From the NCBI GenBank assembly GCA_902796565.1, contig CADBPP010000133.1, forward strand, positions 1 through 5,238: DNA of 5,238 nucleotides. The letters run 5' to 3'. Within the stretch, counting starts at the first letter, position 1; every line of letters begins with the position of its first letter. The translations under genes and the position numbers were made by a program. The notes beneath the pieces were generated by a model, which had not been told where the DNA came from, ran no database searches, and saw nothing but the letters and a program-made list of their open reading frames with translations. Below are positions 1-5,214 of the stretch, in pieces. This DNA comes from an uncultured Eubacteriales bacterium. Lineage in GTDB: Bacteria; Bacillota; Clostridia; Eubacteriales; Anaerofustaceae.

Positions 1-1
1 G

Positions 2-142
2 GCTGAAGGAACTGAAAGGCTGAAGCCCAGTCAGACCACTGCCACTGTTTCGGTGATAACAATATGCATCTTAATTGTCGTATCGATCATTATTCCCGGC
101 ATAATGGTTTCTGTGAAGCCTCAAGCGATTTTTTTCGTGTGA
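2..142 (+). CDS. 3' end of a membrane protein gene (partial)
   Basis: The second frame is open from the window edge to a TGA at 140-142, giving 46 residues; the other two forward frames close within the first 21 bases. A charged, polar start (AEGTERLKPSQ) is followed by an uninterrupted hydrophobic stretch of about 20 residues (roughly residues 14-35, rich in Val, Ile, Ser) and a short tail ending in AIFFV. This is what a C-terminal transmembrane helix looks like. Most of the gene lies outside the window, so family and function cannot be named. The stop codon lies inside the inverted repeat at 113-150. The call rests only on an open frame plus a plausible helix, so a chance open frame remains possible. 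Confidence 0.5.
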   Translation, partial: AEGTERLKPSQTTATVSVITICILIVVSIIIPGIMVSVKPQAIFFV

Positions 143-150
143 GGCTTCAC
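113..150. repeat. Perfect 11-bp inverted repeat spanning the upstream stop codon
   Basis: GTGAAGCCTCA (113-123) is exactly complementary to TGAGGCTTCAC (140-150). Within the 16-base loop, CGA (126-128) can pair with TCG (135-137) around six T residues, so the RNA could form a long interrupted hairpin. No T-tract follows the second arm on either strand, so this is not a standard intrinsic terminator. The right arm contains the upstream TGA stop and overlaps the -35 element of the next promoter by five bases. It could be an operator for a dimeric repressor, an mRNA 3'-end stabiliser, or both. Confidence 0.6.
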
Positions 151-174
151 AAACATGACTGCTGCAAATATAAT
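146..174 (+). promoter_or_regulatory. Sigma-A-type promoter for the 222-644 gene
   Basis: The -35 element TTCACA (146-151) matches TTGACA at five of six positions. The -10 element TATAAT (169-174) is perfect, and the spacer is the ideal 17 bases. Transcription would start near 181, leaving a leader of about 40 bases before the ATG at 222. The -35 sits in the right arm of the inverted repeat, so a protein bound to that repeat would block RNA polymerase. Confidence 0.75.
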
Positions 175-221
175 AAGAATAGGAAATGATTATCAGCACG
201 CTGTAAACAGGAGCATCCGCC

Positions 222-644
222 ATGAAGATTCTGATCATTGTAATCGCAGCAGCAGCCCTCCTTGCTGCAGCTGTCCTGGTTCTCAGAGGAGCAGAAAAGA
301 AACGGGACATGCAGTACGCCCTCGATCGTTACAGGTTCGATCTCAGGTCGATCCTGACCTACCGGGAATATGACTTTCTTTTGGCACTTTTCGATAATGC
401 GTTCAGTCACAGCAGGAGCGGGAGTTTCAGGGGCGGAGGAGTCTGGAGAGAAGAAGCATCCGCCGATCAGAAGGAACTTCTCGAACATATGAAAAAAGGG
501 AGGATCGATTACAGCCAGCTGACAATGCTGATGGAATATATCGGTATCCTTGGGCCGAAGACAGGAGAAGACGCGAGCGGTTTGCTGGATGAGATATATC
601 GTAAACTTGATCTTGCGGAATACAATGACCGAAAACAGAGGTAA
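222..644 (+). CDS. Small single-pass membrane protein, unknown function
   Basis: Encodes 140 residues. The start is supported by AGGAG at 209-213, eight bases upstream of the ATG. Residues 2-21 form one hydrophobic helix (Ile, Leu, Val and a run of Ala), followed at once by basic residues (R22, K26, K27, R28). This charge pattern favours an anchor with the C-terminal part in the cytoplasm; I see no clear signal peptidase site. Residues 30-140 are soluble, charged and probably helical (aromatic-rich RYRFDLRSILTYREYDF, then a Gly/Ser/Arg linker near 65-75, then LLEHMKKGRIDYSQLTMLMEYIGI). I do not recognise the family. It has its own promoter at 146-174 and no clear terminator, so some reading-through into the 729-962 regulator is possible across the 84-base gap. 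It is real as a gene by promoter, ribosome site and composition; function is unknown. Confidence 0.8.
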   Translation: MKILIIVIAAAALLAAAVLVLRGAEKKRDMQYALDRYRFDLRSILTYREYDFLLALFDNAFSHSRSGSFRGGGVWREEASADQKELLEHMKKGRIDYSQLTMLMEYIGILGPKTGEDASGLLDEIYRKLDLAEYNDRKQR

Positions 645-728
645 GACCATTCAGTCGGAAATACAGGAACGAGCATACGTAAACCATGACTTGCTAATTG
701 GTATTTATTTGTTTAAACAGGAGGAAAT

Positions 729-962
729 ATGGCTAATAAAAATGGAATGACCGCATCATACGATCCTTTATACGAAACTTTAAAGAAACGCAATTTAACA
801 ATGTCTTATTTAGTTCAAAAGGGTGTAATATACCCTTCTGATCTAACCAGGATGAATAACGGTTTCGATCTGCCTAATCTGATTGCGAGGCTGTGTGATT
901 ATTTGCAGTGTTCAAAGGAAGATGTTGTGGAATATATCACAATTCCTGAAATGGAAGATTAG
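729..962 (+). CDS. Small XRE (Cro/C1-type) helix-turn-helix regulator
   Basis: Encodes 77 residues. AGGAGG at 719-724, four bases from the ATG, supports this start. The fold reads as a compact XRE domain: helix 1 around residues 12-22 (PLYETLKKRN), helix 2 around 25-31 (MSYLVQK), recognition helix around 35-45 (YPSDLTRMNNG), then LPNLIARLCDYLQC and CSKEDVVEYI, the closing pattern of small YozG-like regulators (count of a regulated domain followed by 'C..EDVVEY'). Family knowledge predicts a dimeric DNA-binding transcription factor; its target is unknown. By hand count it is about 36% G+C against the mid-50s in the nuclease gene, and its codons are A/T-ending, unlike its neighbours, which suggests recent acquisition. 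No convincing promoter is visible in 645-728, so it may be read from the promoter at 146-174 or from a weak site I cannot identify. Confidence 0.85.
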   Translation: MANKNGMTASYDPLYETLKKRNLTMSYLVQKGVIYPSDLTRMNNGFDLPNLIARLCDYLQCSKEDVVEYITIPEMED

Positions 963-995
963 GATACAGAAACGAGTACTGAAGAGGGTGGAAGC

Positions 996-1026
996 ATATC
1001 TCCGGTGAAATCATCATGGGAGATAT
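996..1026 (+). promoter_or_regulatory. Leader hairpin followed by an A8 tract before the PH-like gene
   Basis: ATATCTCC (996-1003) pairs exactly with GGAGATAT (1019-1026) around a 15-base loop, and eight A residues (1027-1034) follow directly. The GGGAG at 1018-1022 lies in the right arm, so a purine-rich stretch that could attract the ribosome would be masked when the hairpin forms. No T-tract follows, so it is not a rightward terminator. A role in translation control or mRNA stability is an inference. Confidence 0.35.
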
Positions 1027-1038
1027 AAAAAAAAGGAT

Positions 1039-1320
1039 ATGAAGAATTATTATATCGCCAGCATCTGCAGGAACGGGATCATCGGAGGCGCCATTATCGC
1101 CGATGACGGAGGCATCAGCTACAAAACGGGAAAGCTGACCGTTCCGCCCGAACTGAGGGATCTAAGGATGGAATACAGGGACATCCGGGACTTTTCTAAA
1201 AAGTGGGTCCTGTGTTTTCCTGTCTTCACCATCGATATGAAAGACGGAGAAACATATAAATTCATCATCTTCAGCCCCGGAAAATTCCATTCATTATTAT
1301 TTGAAAAGGTCGATCGGTAA
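1039..1320 (+). CDS. Small PH-like domain protein, unknown function
   Basis: Encodes 93 residues. The sequence alternates short beta-like stretches with turns (YYIASICRNGIIGGAII, ISYKTGKLTVP, WVLCFPVFTIDMKDG, YKFIIFSPGKF), as in small bacterial PH/GRAM-like proteins of Firmicutes; the segment order of 'NGIIGG', 'YKTGKLT', 'dI..f.K.W' and 'F.IDMKDGE.YKFIIF' resembles that group from memory. No membrane helix or catalytic motif is seen. The ATG at 1039 agrees with how such proteins usually begin (MKNYYIA), but its ribosome site is poor: AAAGGA ends only one base before the ATG, and GGGAG at 1018-1022 is too far away and lies in a hairpin. A tiny frame ending in TGA at 1040-1042 overlaps the start, so translational coupling is possible. 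An intrinsic terminator follows at 1358-1380. Function unknown. Confidence 0.75.
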   Translation: MKNYYIASICRNGIIGGAIIADDGGISYKTGKLTVPPELRDLRMEYRDIRDFSKKWVLCFPVFTIDMKDGETYKFIIFSPGKFHSLLFEKVDR

Positions 1321-1357
1321 ATGACCGTCATGCCATGGGGATAGCCCATTCACCCAT

Positions 1358-1380
1358 AAGAGCCCGAGGGGCTCTTTTTC
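1358..1380 (+). terminator. Rho-independent terminator after the PH-like gene
   Basis: AAGAGCCC (1358-1365) pairs perfectly with GGGCTCTT (1369-1376) around a GAG loop, and the T-tract runs 1375-1379. It lies 37 bases past the stop at 1318-1320 and ends the rightward unit of the regulator and PH-like gene. A weak five-pair stem (1335-1339 with 1345-1349) sits just before it. Confidence 0.9.
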
Positions 1381-1405
1381 AATATGAGACGTGATTTAAA
1401 TACAC

Positions 1406-1437
1406 AAAAAACAGTCAGAGCGTTTTTTCCTGACTGT
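1406..1437 (-). terminator. Leftward Rho-independent terminator with no intact gene feeding it
   Basis: Read on the minus strand, ACAGTCAG (1437-1430) pairs with CTGACTGT (1418-1411) around an 11-base A-rich loop, followed by five T residues (1410-1406). On the plus strand the stem is not followed by T residues, so the direction is leftward. No intact leftward gene exists to its right; the only candidate is the 16-codon tail ending at 1458. Together with the rightward terminator at 1358-1380 it marks what was once a boundary between converging genes. Confidence 0.7.
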
Positions 1438-1457
1438 ATGCCCGGAGCCTTTCCCAT

Positions 1458-1508
1458 TCAGCTTTCTGGAGCAAAGATGGTCTCAAAGGTCTTCCTCAGC
1501 TCCCCAAA
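1458..1508 (-). pseudogene. Possible last 16 codons of a lost leftward gene
   Basis: On the minus strand, 1508-1461 reads FGELRKTFETIFAPES and stops at TGA (1460-1458), 20 bases before the leftward terminator at 1437. The peptide is protein-like and uses codons common in this genome (GAG, CTG, AGG, AAG). To its right the same frame becomes low-complexity (Arg, Pro, Ser), exactly where the trpA remnant begins on the other strand. I do not recognise the parent gene. The support is the match of stop codon, spacing and terminator; a 16-residue frame alone could be chance. Confidence 0.3.
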
Positions 1509-1660
1509 CCCCGGAACAGGCGCGGAAGATGGCGGCCGTCTCCGACGGGGCGATAGTAAGTTCGGCTGTGATAAGGATCCTGGAGGAATACGGCACGGAT
1601 GCTCCGGAACACATAGGGGAATATGTGAGACTCATAAAGGAAGCCGTGGCTGAGGCATAG
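1508..1660 (+). pseudogene. trpA: 3' remnant of trpA (tryptophan synthase alpha chain)
   Basis: The frame from 1508 to the TAG at 1658-1660 encodes 50 residues starting TPEQARKMAAVSDGAIV, then SSAVIRILEEYGTDAPEH and a final helix EYVRLIKEAVAEA. This is the C-terminal end of TrpA: the 'PEQA..MA...DG.IVGSA.V.I.E' segment and the closing helix, in order. TrpA normally has about 250-270 residues and cleaves indole-3-glycerol phosphate to indole; here about four fifths is missing. Upstream of 1508 the similarity stops, apart from a faint, frame-shifted echo (LSSP) near 1493-1504. The Gly of the phosphate-binding 'GSA' motif has become Ser (SSA), in keeping with lost function. There is no usable start or ribosome site. 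No other trp gene is visible, so this is a deletion or rearrangement scar, not part of an operon. Confidence 0.75.
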
Positions 1661-1777
1661 CCCGCGGATCCTGTCCGGCAGAACTTTGGATCCCGGTGAT
1701 AATGTGTTAATGTATCTGTGACGATCCGTCCGATAATACTCTCACGGCGCCAGCCCGGAGAAATGAAGGGATATCGT

Positions 1778-3022
1778 ATGGACATGGACAATTATCCGCC
1801 GGTACATAACAGACCTGAGGCGGTCGAATCCTTCGACCGCCTTGAATCGCTGTGGGAGCGTTTCCCGAAGTATCATGAGATGACTCTGTCCGCCTCCATA
1901 GATGAGCTCGTCTCCGGACATGAGTCCTGGCAGGAGGATTTCGCTAATGTGCGGGAGGAATACCTCAGCGGAAGATACGAAGACTTCCTGGTGGACCTTT
2001 CCTGGGCGGACCTCCCCTACCGGTATGAGACGGGAAGACTTATCCGCGGCAGGGGCCCTCTCCCCGTGAATGAATTCGCGAAGAGATTCATGGAGCAGTT
2101 CTCCCGTCTGGATACGGACCGCGACGCTGTCTTTATCTTCCCGGAGAGCTATGTGTCGCAGTTTTTCGTGATAATGGACGTATGCGGAAGAGCAAAGGAG
2201 CTCACCGTCCTGAACAGTCTTTTCCCGGATGAGGAGACCGTCCACTACATGGCTGTCTTCGACAAGAGGAACATGGACGACGTGCTGCTGATGCATCACC
2301 TTCTTTACCGGAGCGCATCGGAGGATCTTTTCGGAGGCTACAGCCTCTACGGATATTCCCTTTCCTGGTATCAGACCCATCTCAGACAGGACGGGATCGT
2401 CCTCAGAAGTCCCTATCTTCCGGACGAGCTGGCGCGTTTTCAGGGAAACCTGCCCTTTCATCATAACCCGTCGGGGACGGTGGAGGTCAGAAGGAACATC
2501 GATCATATCCTTGAGTGCGGATACTGCTCTGACGAGCTGGAGCTCTTTCTGATGCTGACCAGGACGGTAATGCCCTTCTTCCAGTGGATATATACGGACA
2601 TAGCGCTGTACGAGGAGAAGGACGGCTATCACTACGACTGGAGGCTCGAGCGCACCAGGATCCGCACGAGACTCACCGCGGAGGGCATCATAAGGCCGAA
2701 ATGGAAACATGAACTCACCCTGTTCAATGTGATCAGAAAGCTTTACCCCGACACACTTTACCAGTACAGGCCGCCCTGGCTCGGAAGGCAGAGCCTGGAT
2801 ATGTACATCCCGTCAATCGCGACCGCGGTGGAATACCAGGGGATACAGCATTACATGAGCGTGGGGTTCTTCGGAGGAGAGGAGGCCCTTGAACTGAGAA
2901 AAGAGCTGGATGAGACTAAGAAGCGACTCTGCGAAGAGAACGGAGTGAGGCTGATCGAATGGCCATACAGCCTTGACCCCACCGAAAGGAATGCGGCTGA
3001 GATGCTTTCGGGGAAAGGATGA
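1778..3022 (+). CDS. Protein with C-terminal PD-(D/E)XK-like nuclease domain
   Basis: Encodes 414 residues from the ATG at 1778, chosen because GAAGGGA (1765-1771) sits six bases upstream; the in-frame ATG at 1763 and GTG at 1718 have no well-placed ribosome site. Residues about 308-395 resemble restriction-endonuclease-like domains: E312 in KWKHEL, then YQYRPPWLG, D341 in SLDMYIP, E352 and Q354 in EYQGIQHY, FFGGEE, a charged helix ending KKRLCEENGVRLI and a final WPY. The E...D...ExQ set is the expected metal-binding, DNA-cutting core. Residues 1-300 are acidic, aromatic-rich and helical, with no motif I can assign; they may bind DNA or a partner. The protein has no membrane segment and should be cytosolic. 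Two GATAAT-like elements lie upstream (1698-1703, 1732-1737) without good -35 partners. It may act in repair, mobile-element biology or defence; the sequence does not decide. The gene is composed like its neighbours downstream. Confidence 0.8.
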   Translation: MDMDNYPPVHNRPEAVESFDRLESLWERFPKYHEMTLSASIDELVSGHESWQEDFANVREEYLSGRYEDFLVDLSWADLPYRYETGRLIRGRGPLPVNEFAKRFMEQFSRLDTDRDAVFIFPESYVSQFFVIMDVCGRAKELTVLNSLFPDEETVHYMAVFDKRNMDDVLLMHHLLYRSASEDLFGGYSLYGYSLSWYQTHLRQDGIVLRSPYLPDELARFQGNLPFHHNPSGTVEVRRNIDHILECGYCSDELELFLMLTRTVMPFFQWIYTDIALYEEKDGYHYDWRLERTRIRTRLTAEGIIRPKWKHELTLFNVIRKLYPDTLYQYRPPWLGRQSLDMYIPSIATAVEYQGIQHYMSVGFFGGEEALELRKELDETKKRLCEENGVRLIEWPYSLDPTERNAAEMLSGKG

Positions 3023-3044
3023 ATGCAAGCTCTGACAAAACCGT

Positions 3045-3073
3045 TTGCCCCGGGATATGCAATCAACTATAAT
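3045..3073 (+). promoter_or_regulatory. Sigma-A-type promoter for the DUF5714 gene
   Basis: The -35 TTGCCC (3045-3050) matches four of six consensus positions and the -10 TATAAT (3068-3073) is perfect, with a 17-base spacer. Transcription would begin near 3080, about 68 bases before the ATG at 3148. It lies just past the nuclease stop, so the downstream gene need not depend on nuclease transcription. Confidence 0.65.
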
Positions 3074-3147
3074 GTTTATCGGAGAACTGCCAAAAACACG
3101 GAAGAGCACCGTCCGAACGCTCTTACTGACGAAAAGGAGAAAACACC

Positions 3148-3840
3148 ATGAACGAAGAATGTCTCATATGCTCCGCCCCTCTGGAATATCTCGGCGAAGA
3201 CACGGAGATGGAATGCGCGATATGCCATAAGAAGGAAATTAGCAAAACAAGATGCGTAAACGGCCACTATGTGTGCAATGACTGCCATACCGCGGGACTC
3301 GACTCCGTCATCGGCGTATGCCTCCGGGAGACATCGAAGGATCCGGTGGAGATAATCGAAAAGATGATGGACATGCCCTTCTGCCACATGCACGGACCGG
3401 AACACCATGTCATGGTGGGGGCGTCTCTTCTCACCGCCTATAAAAACGCCGGAGGAGATATCGATCTTCCGAAAGCACTGGGTGAGATGATGTCCCGGGG
3501 GAAAAAGGTCCCCGGAGGGACCTGCGGGTTCTGGGGAGCATGCGGCGCGGGCATCAGCTCGGGAATGTTCGTTTCGATCATTTCCGGCTCCTCTCCCCTG
3601 GCCGCAGAGCCCTTCGGGCTCTCCAACAGGATGACGGCGTCATCCCTGGAGAAGATCGGCATGATCGGCGGCCCCCGCTGCTGCAAGAGGGATTCGTTCC
3701 TGTCGATACTGGCCGCGGTGGATTTCGCAAAGGAACATTTCGGCGTGGAGATGGAAAAGCGCCGGATCGTGTGCCGCTATTCTGGGCACAACAATCAGTG
3801 CATAGGCGCCCGGTGCCCGTTTTCAAAGGACAGGACCTGA
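3148..3840 (+). CDS. DUF5714 Cys-rich putative metalloprotein
   Basis: Encodes 230 residues; AAGGAG at 3134-3139 lies eight bases before the ATG. It reads as a full-length member of the DUF5714 family, known from Clostridia and methanogenic archaea, sometimes near or joined to methyltransferases (family knowledge, from memory). The N-terminus has CxxC pairs at C5/C8, C23/C26 and C43/C46 around a 'NGHYVCNDCH' segment, looking like zinc ribbons. Then come HMHGPEHH (80-87), GASLLTAYKNAGGDID (91-106), GTCGFWGACGAG (124-135), GGPRCCKRD (174-182), C209 and CIGARCP (218-224). There are 16 Cys in all. This pattern suggests bound zinc or an iron-sulfur centre plus a His/Cys active site, but the reaction is unknown. 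No signal peptide or membrane helix is seen, so it is probably cytosolic. It has its own promoter at 3045-3073 and no obvious terminator after it. Confidence 0.85.
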   Translation: MNEECLICSAPLEYLGEDTEMECAICHKKEISKTRCVNGHYVCNDCHTAGLDSVIGVCLRETSKDPVEIIEKMMDMPFCHMHGPEHHVMVGASLLTAYKNAGGDIDLPKALGEMMSRGKKVPGGTCGFWGACGAGISSGMFVSIISGSSPLAAEPFGLSNRMTASSLEKIGMIGGPRCCKRDSFLSILAAVDFAKEHFGVEMEKRRIVCRYSGHNNQCIGARCPFSKDRT

Positions 3841-3917
3841 GCGGTCCAGGGCAGCTGTCCGAAAATAACGGAAAACTGATATTTGGACGGCGGGAAAGCC
3901 GCATATCATCCGTTGTA

Positions 3918-3926
3918 TGATATAAT
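3918..3926 (+). promoter_or_regulatory. Extended -10 promoter for the prsW-like operon
   Basis: TGATATAAT (3918-3926) is a perfect extended -10 (TGN-TATAAT). The base run 17 upstream (GCCGCA, 3898-3903) is a poor -35, as usual for extended -10 promoters. Transcription would begin near 3933, just before the hairpin at 3937-3963, and read the protease and phosphatase genes. Confidence 0.6.
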
Positions 3927-3936
3927 GCTGGATGGC

Positions 3937-3963
3937 ATCCGTATCCCGGGCAGGGATCCGGAT
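3937..3963 (+). promoter_or_regulatory. Leader hairpin followed by an A8 tract before the prsW-like gene
   Basis: ATCCG (3937-3941) plus ATCCC (3943-3947) pair with GGGAT (3953-3957) plus CGGAT (3959-3963), ten pairs with one T-C mismatch and a GGGCA loop. Eight A residues (3964-3971) follow directly, then AAAGGA (3977-3982) eight bases before the ATG. It lies within the first bases of the predicted transcript. No T-tract follows, so it is not a terminator; a 5' stabiliser or a binding site is the likeliest role. Confidence 0.4.
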
Positions 3964-3990
3964 AAAAAAAAGCGATAAAGGATACCTGAA

Positions 3991-4728
3991 ATGATAGTTC
4001 TCTTCGGTTGTCTGATCGTAAGCATGATCCCTTCCCTTCTCATCTACTTCTGGTTCGCTCATATGTATAAGGGCGACACGGAACATACCAAAACATGCCG
4101 CAAGCTTTTCTGGAAGGGCGTGCTGTGTGTACTGGGCATTTTCGCGCTGGATCTTGTGCTTTCCCTTCTCTGGTCAATGACGGGCCTGTCCGGGAAGAGC
4201 GAGCTGATCGATGTTTTATTCAAATGCTTTATACTGAACGCGTTCGTGGAGGAGCTGGTCAAGCTCATGAACGCCCGTTCCGTCATCAGAAAGAAGTCCG
4301 GGGCGGTCTCGTGGCTCTCCATGATCATGTATACGACCATCGTCGCTATCGGTTTCGCTCTGGCGGAGGATGTGGTCTACGCCTTCACCACAAGTCCGGG
4401 ACAGATACTCGTAAGGGGCGTCACGGCGGGACATGCCGTTTACGGCCTGATAAGCGGATACTTTATCGGAAAGGCCTACAAGTACGGGGAGAAAAAATAC
4501 TCTTTCATCGGGACAATCGTCCCCTGGCTGCTGCACGGTATGTATAACTTCGGACTGGACAGCACTAAGGCAGGGCTCGGTGAGGATCTGTCAACGGCAT
4601 TCGGGATGATATCCGTGACCATCGCCGCTGCCGGAGTCATCTACATCATCGTGATGCTCCTCAAAATACGCAAATACAGGGAGGATCCCGTGTACACAGA
4701 ACCTCTCCCGCTGCCTGAAAAGGTCTGA
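3991..4728 (+). CDS. PrsW-like intramembrane metalloprotease
   Basis: Encodes 245 residues. AAAGGA at 3977-3982 supports the ATG. The protein is strongly hydrophobic, with segments near residues 1-21, 42-63, 108-131, 136-160, 171-188 and 204-226. It carries the PrsW/CAAX-like protease signature: paired E87-E88 in AFVEELVK, E126 in GFALAEDVVYA, H148 in AGHAVYG and H182 in LLHGMYNF. In Bacillus subtilis PrsW cleaves the anti-sigma factor RsiW at site 1; other members cut different membrane proteins, and no anti-sigma or ECF sigma gene is present here, so the substrate is unknown. The usual second residue after the GFA..E motif is Asn; here it is Asp (AEDVVY), a conservative change. The phosphatase gene starts six bases after its stop, so the two are probably co-transcribed. 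It should sit in the cytoplasmic membrane. The ~20-residue tail after the last helix is short and polar. Confidence 0.85.
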   Translation: MIVLFGCLIVSMIPSLLIYFWFAHMYKGDTEHTKTCRKLFWKGVLCVLGIFALDLVLSLLWSMTGLSGKSELIDVLFKCFILNAFVEELVKLMNARSVIRKKSGAVSWLSMIMYTTIVAIGFALAEDVVYAFTTSPGQILVRGVTAGHAVYGLISGYFIGKAYKYGEKKYSFIGTIVPWLLHGMYNFGLDSTKAGLGEDLSTAFGMISVTIAAAGVIYIIVMLLKIRKYREDPVYTEPLPLPEKV

Positions 4729-4734
4729 CGGCAG

Positions 4735-5214
4735 ATGGTATCCAAACCCACAGGCATACTGTTCGTCTGCCACGGCAACATATGCCGTTCCCCCATGGCG
4801 GAATTCTGCATGAAGGACCTCGTCAGCAAAGCGGACTGCGCACAGCGTTTCATGATCGCCTCTGCGGCCACCAGCACGGAAGAGATCTTCCATGGGATCG
4901 GTAATCCCGTCTATCCTCCCGCCGTAAGGGAGCTTTCCCGTCACGGCATCTCCTGCAAAGGGAAAAGGGCGGTGCATCTGTGCAGGGACGACTACGCAAA
5001 GTACGACCTGATCATCGGGATGGACCACAATAATCTCAGGAACATGCGCCGGATACTGGGAGACGATCCCGAGGGAAAGATAAGTCTTCTTCTCGATTTT
5101 ACGGGATCGCCCCAGGACATAGCCGATCCCTGGTACACCGGGGACTTCGAACGCACCTGGGACGATATCCTAAGGGGGTGCACCGCGCTGCTGGATGAGC
5201 TGCTCCGCGGATAA
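4735..5214 (+). CDS. Low-molecular-weight protein tyrosine phosphatase
   Basis: Encodes 159 residues, normal for the family. The N-terminal P-loop ILFVCHGNICRSPMAE holds the nucleophile C12 and the phosphate-binding R18 (C-x5-R-S), directly after the first beta strand. The general acid is D131 in IADPWYTGDFE, followed by the usual C-terminal helix (RTWDDILRGCTALLDELL). All catalytic residues are present, so it should be an active cytosolic phosphatase acting on phosphotyrosine (in bacteria sometimes phosphoarginine, as for YwlE, or small substrates). The ribosome site is modest: AAAAGG (4718-4723) is 11 bases from the ATG and lies within the end of the protease gene, so translation may be coupled. 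It is the second gene of the probable operon from the promoter at 3918. No tyrosine kinase or capsule gene is in view, so its partner is unknown. Confidence 0.93.
   Translation: MVSKPTGILFVCHGNICRSPMAEFCMKDLVSKADCAQRFMIASAATSTEEIFHGIGNPVYPPAVRELSRHGISCKGKRAVHLCRDDYAKYDLIIGMDHNNLRNMRRILGDDPEGKISLLLDFTGSPQDIADPWYTGDFERTWDDILRGCTALLDELLRG

Noticed and set aside
138..151. TGTGA-N4-TCACA resembling a CRP site
   Set aside because: CRP sites have a six-base centre and Clostridia generally lack classical CRP regulation here; the sequence is explained by the inverted repeat and -35 element.
691..717. Promoter for the XRE gene (TTGCTA with TTTAAA)
   Set aside because: The spacer is only 15 bases, the -10 match is poor and it runs into the ribosome site.
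1406..1435. Pseudoknot from A6C/GT6 pairing plus AGTCAG/CTGACT
   Set aside because: The crossing loops would be zero and one base long, too short to span the stems; a leftward terminator explains the repeats more simply.
1384..1653. Plus-strand open frame of 89 codons
   Set aside because: The frame offset from it encodes the recognisable TrpA end; this one is Gly/Arg-rich with no ribosome site and spans a terminator.
1664..1699. Hairpin from two GGATCC copies (1666-1671, 1688-1693)
   Set aside because: Only six pairs plus a bulge, a 16-base loop and no T-tract; GGATCC is self-complementary, so pairing is expected by chance.
1718..1777. GTG (1718) or ATG (1763) as the nuclease start
   Set aside because: Neither has a ribosome site at a usable distance; GAAGGGA six bases before 1778 fits best. 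The extra residues (TIRPIILSRRQPGEMKG) look untranslated.
1742..2710. Long minus-strand open frame of about 320 codons opposite the nuclease gene
   Set aside because: It mirrors the codon bias of the plus-strand gene, has no recognisable domain and no ribosome site, while the plus strand carries a clear nuclease core.
3842..3917. Terminator after the DUF5714 gene
   Set aside because: Only four-pair stems (for example TCCG/CGGA and CGGC/GCCG) are found, and none is followed by T residues.
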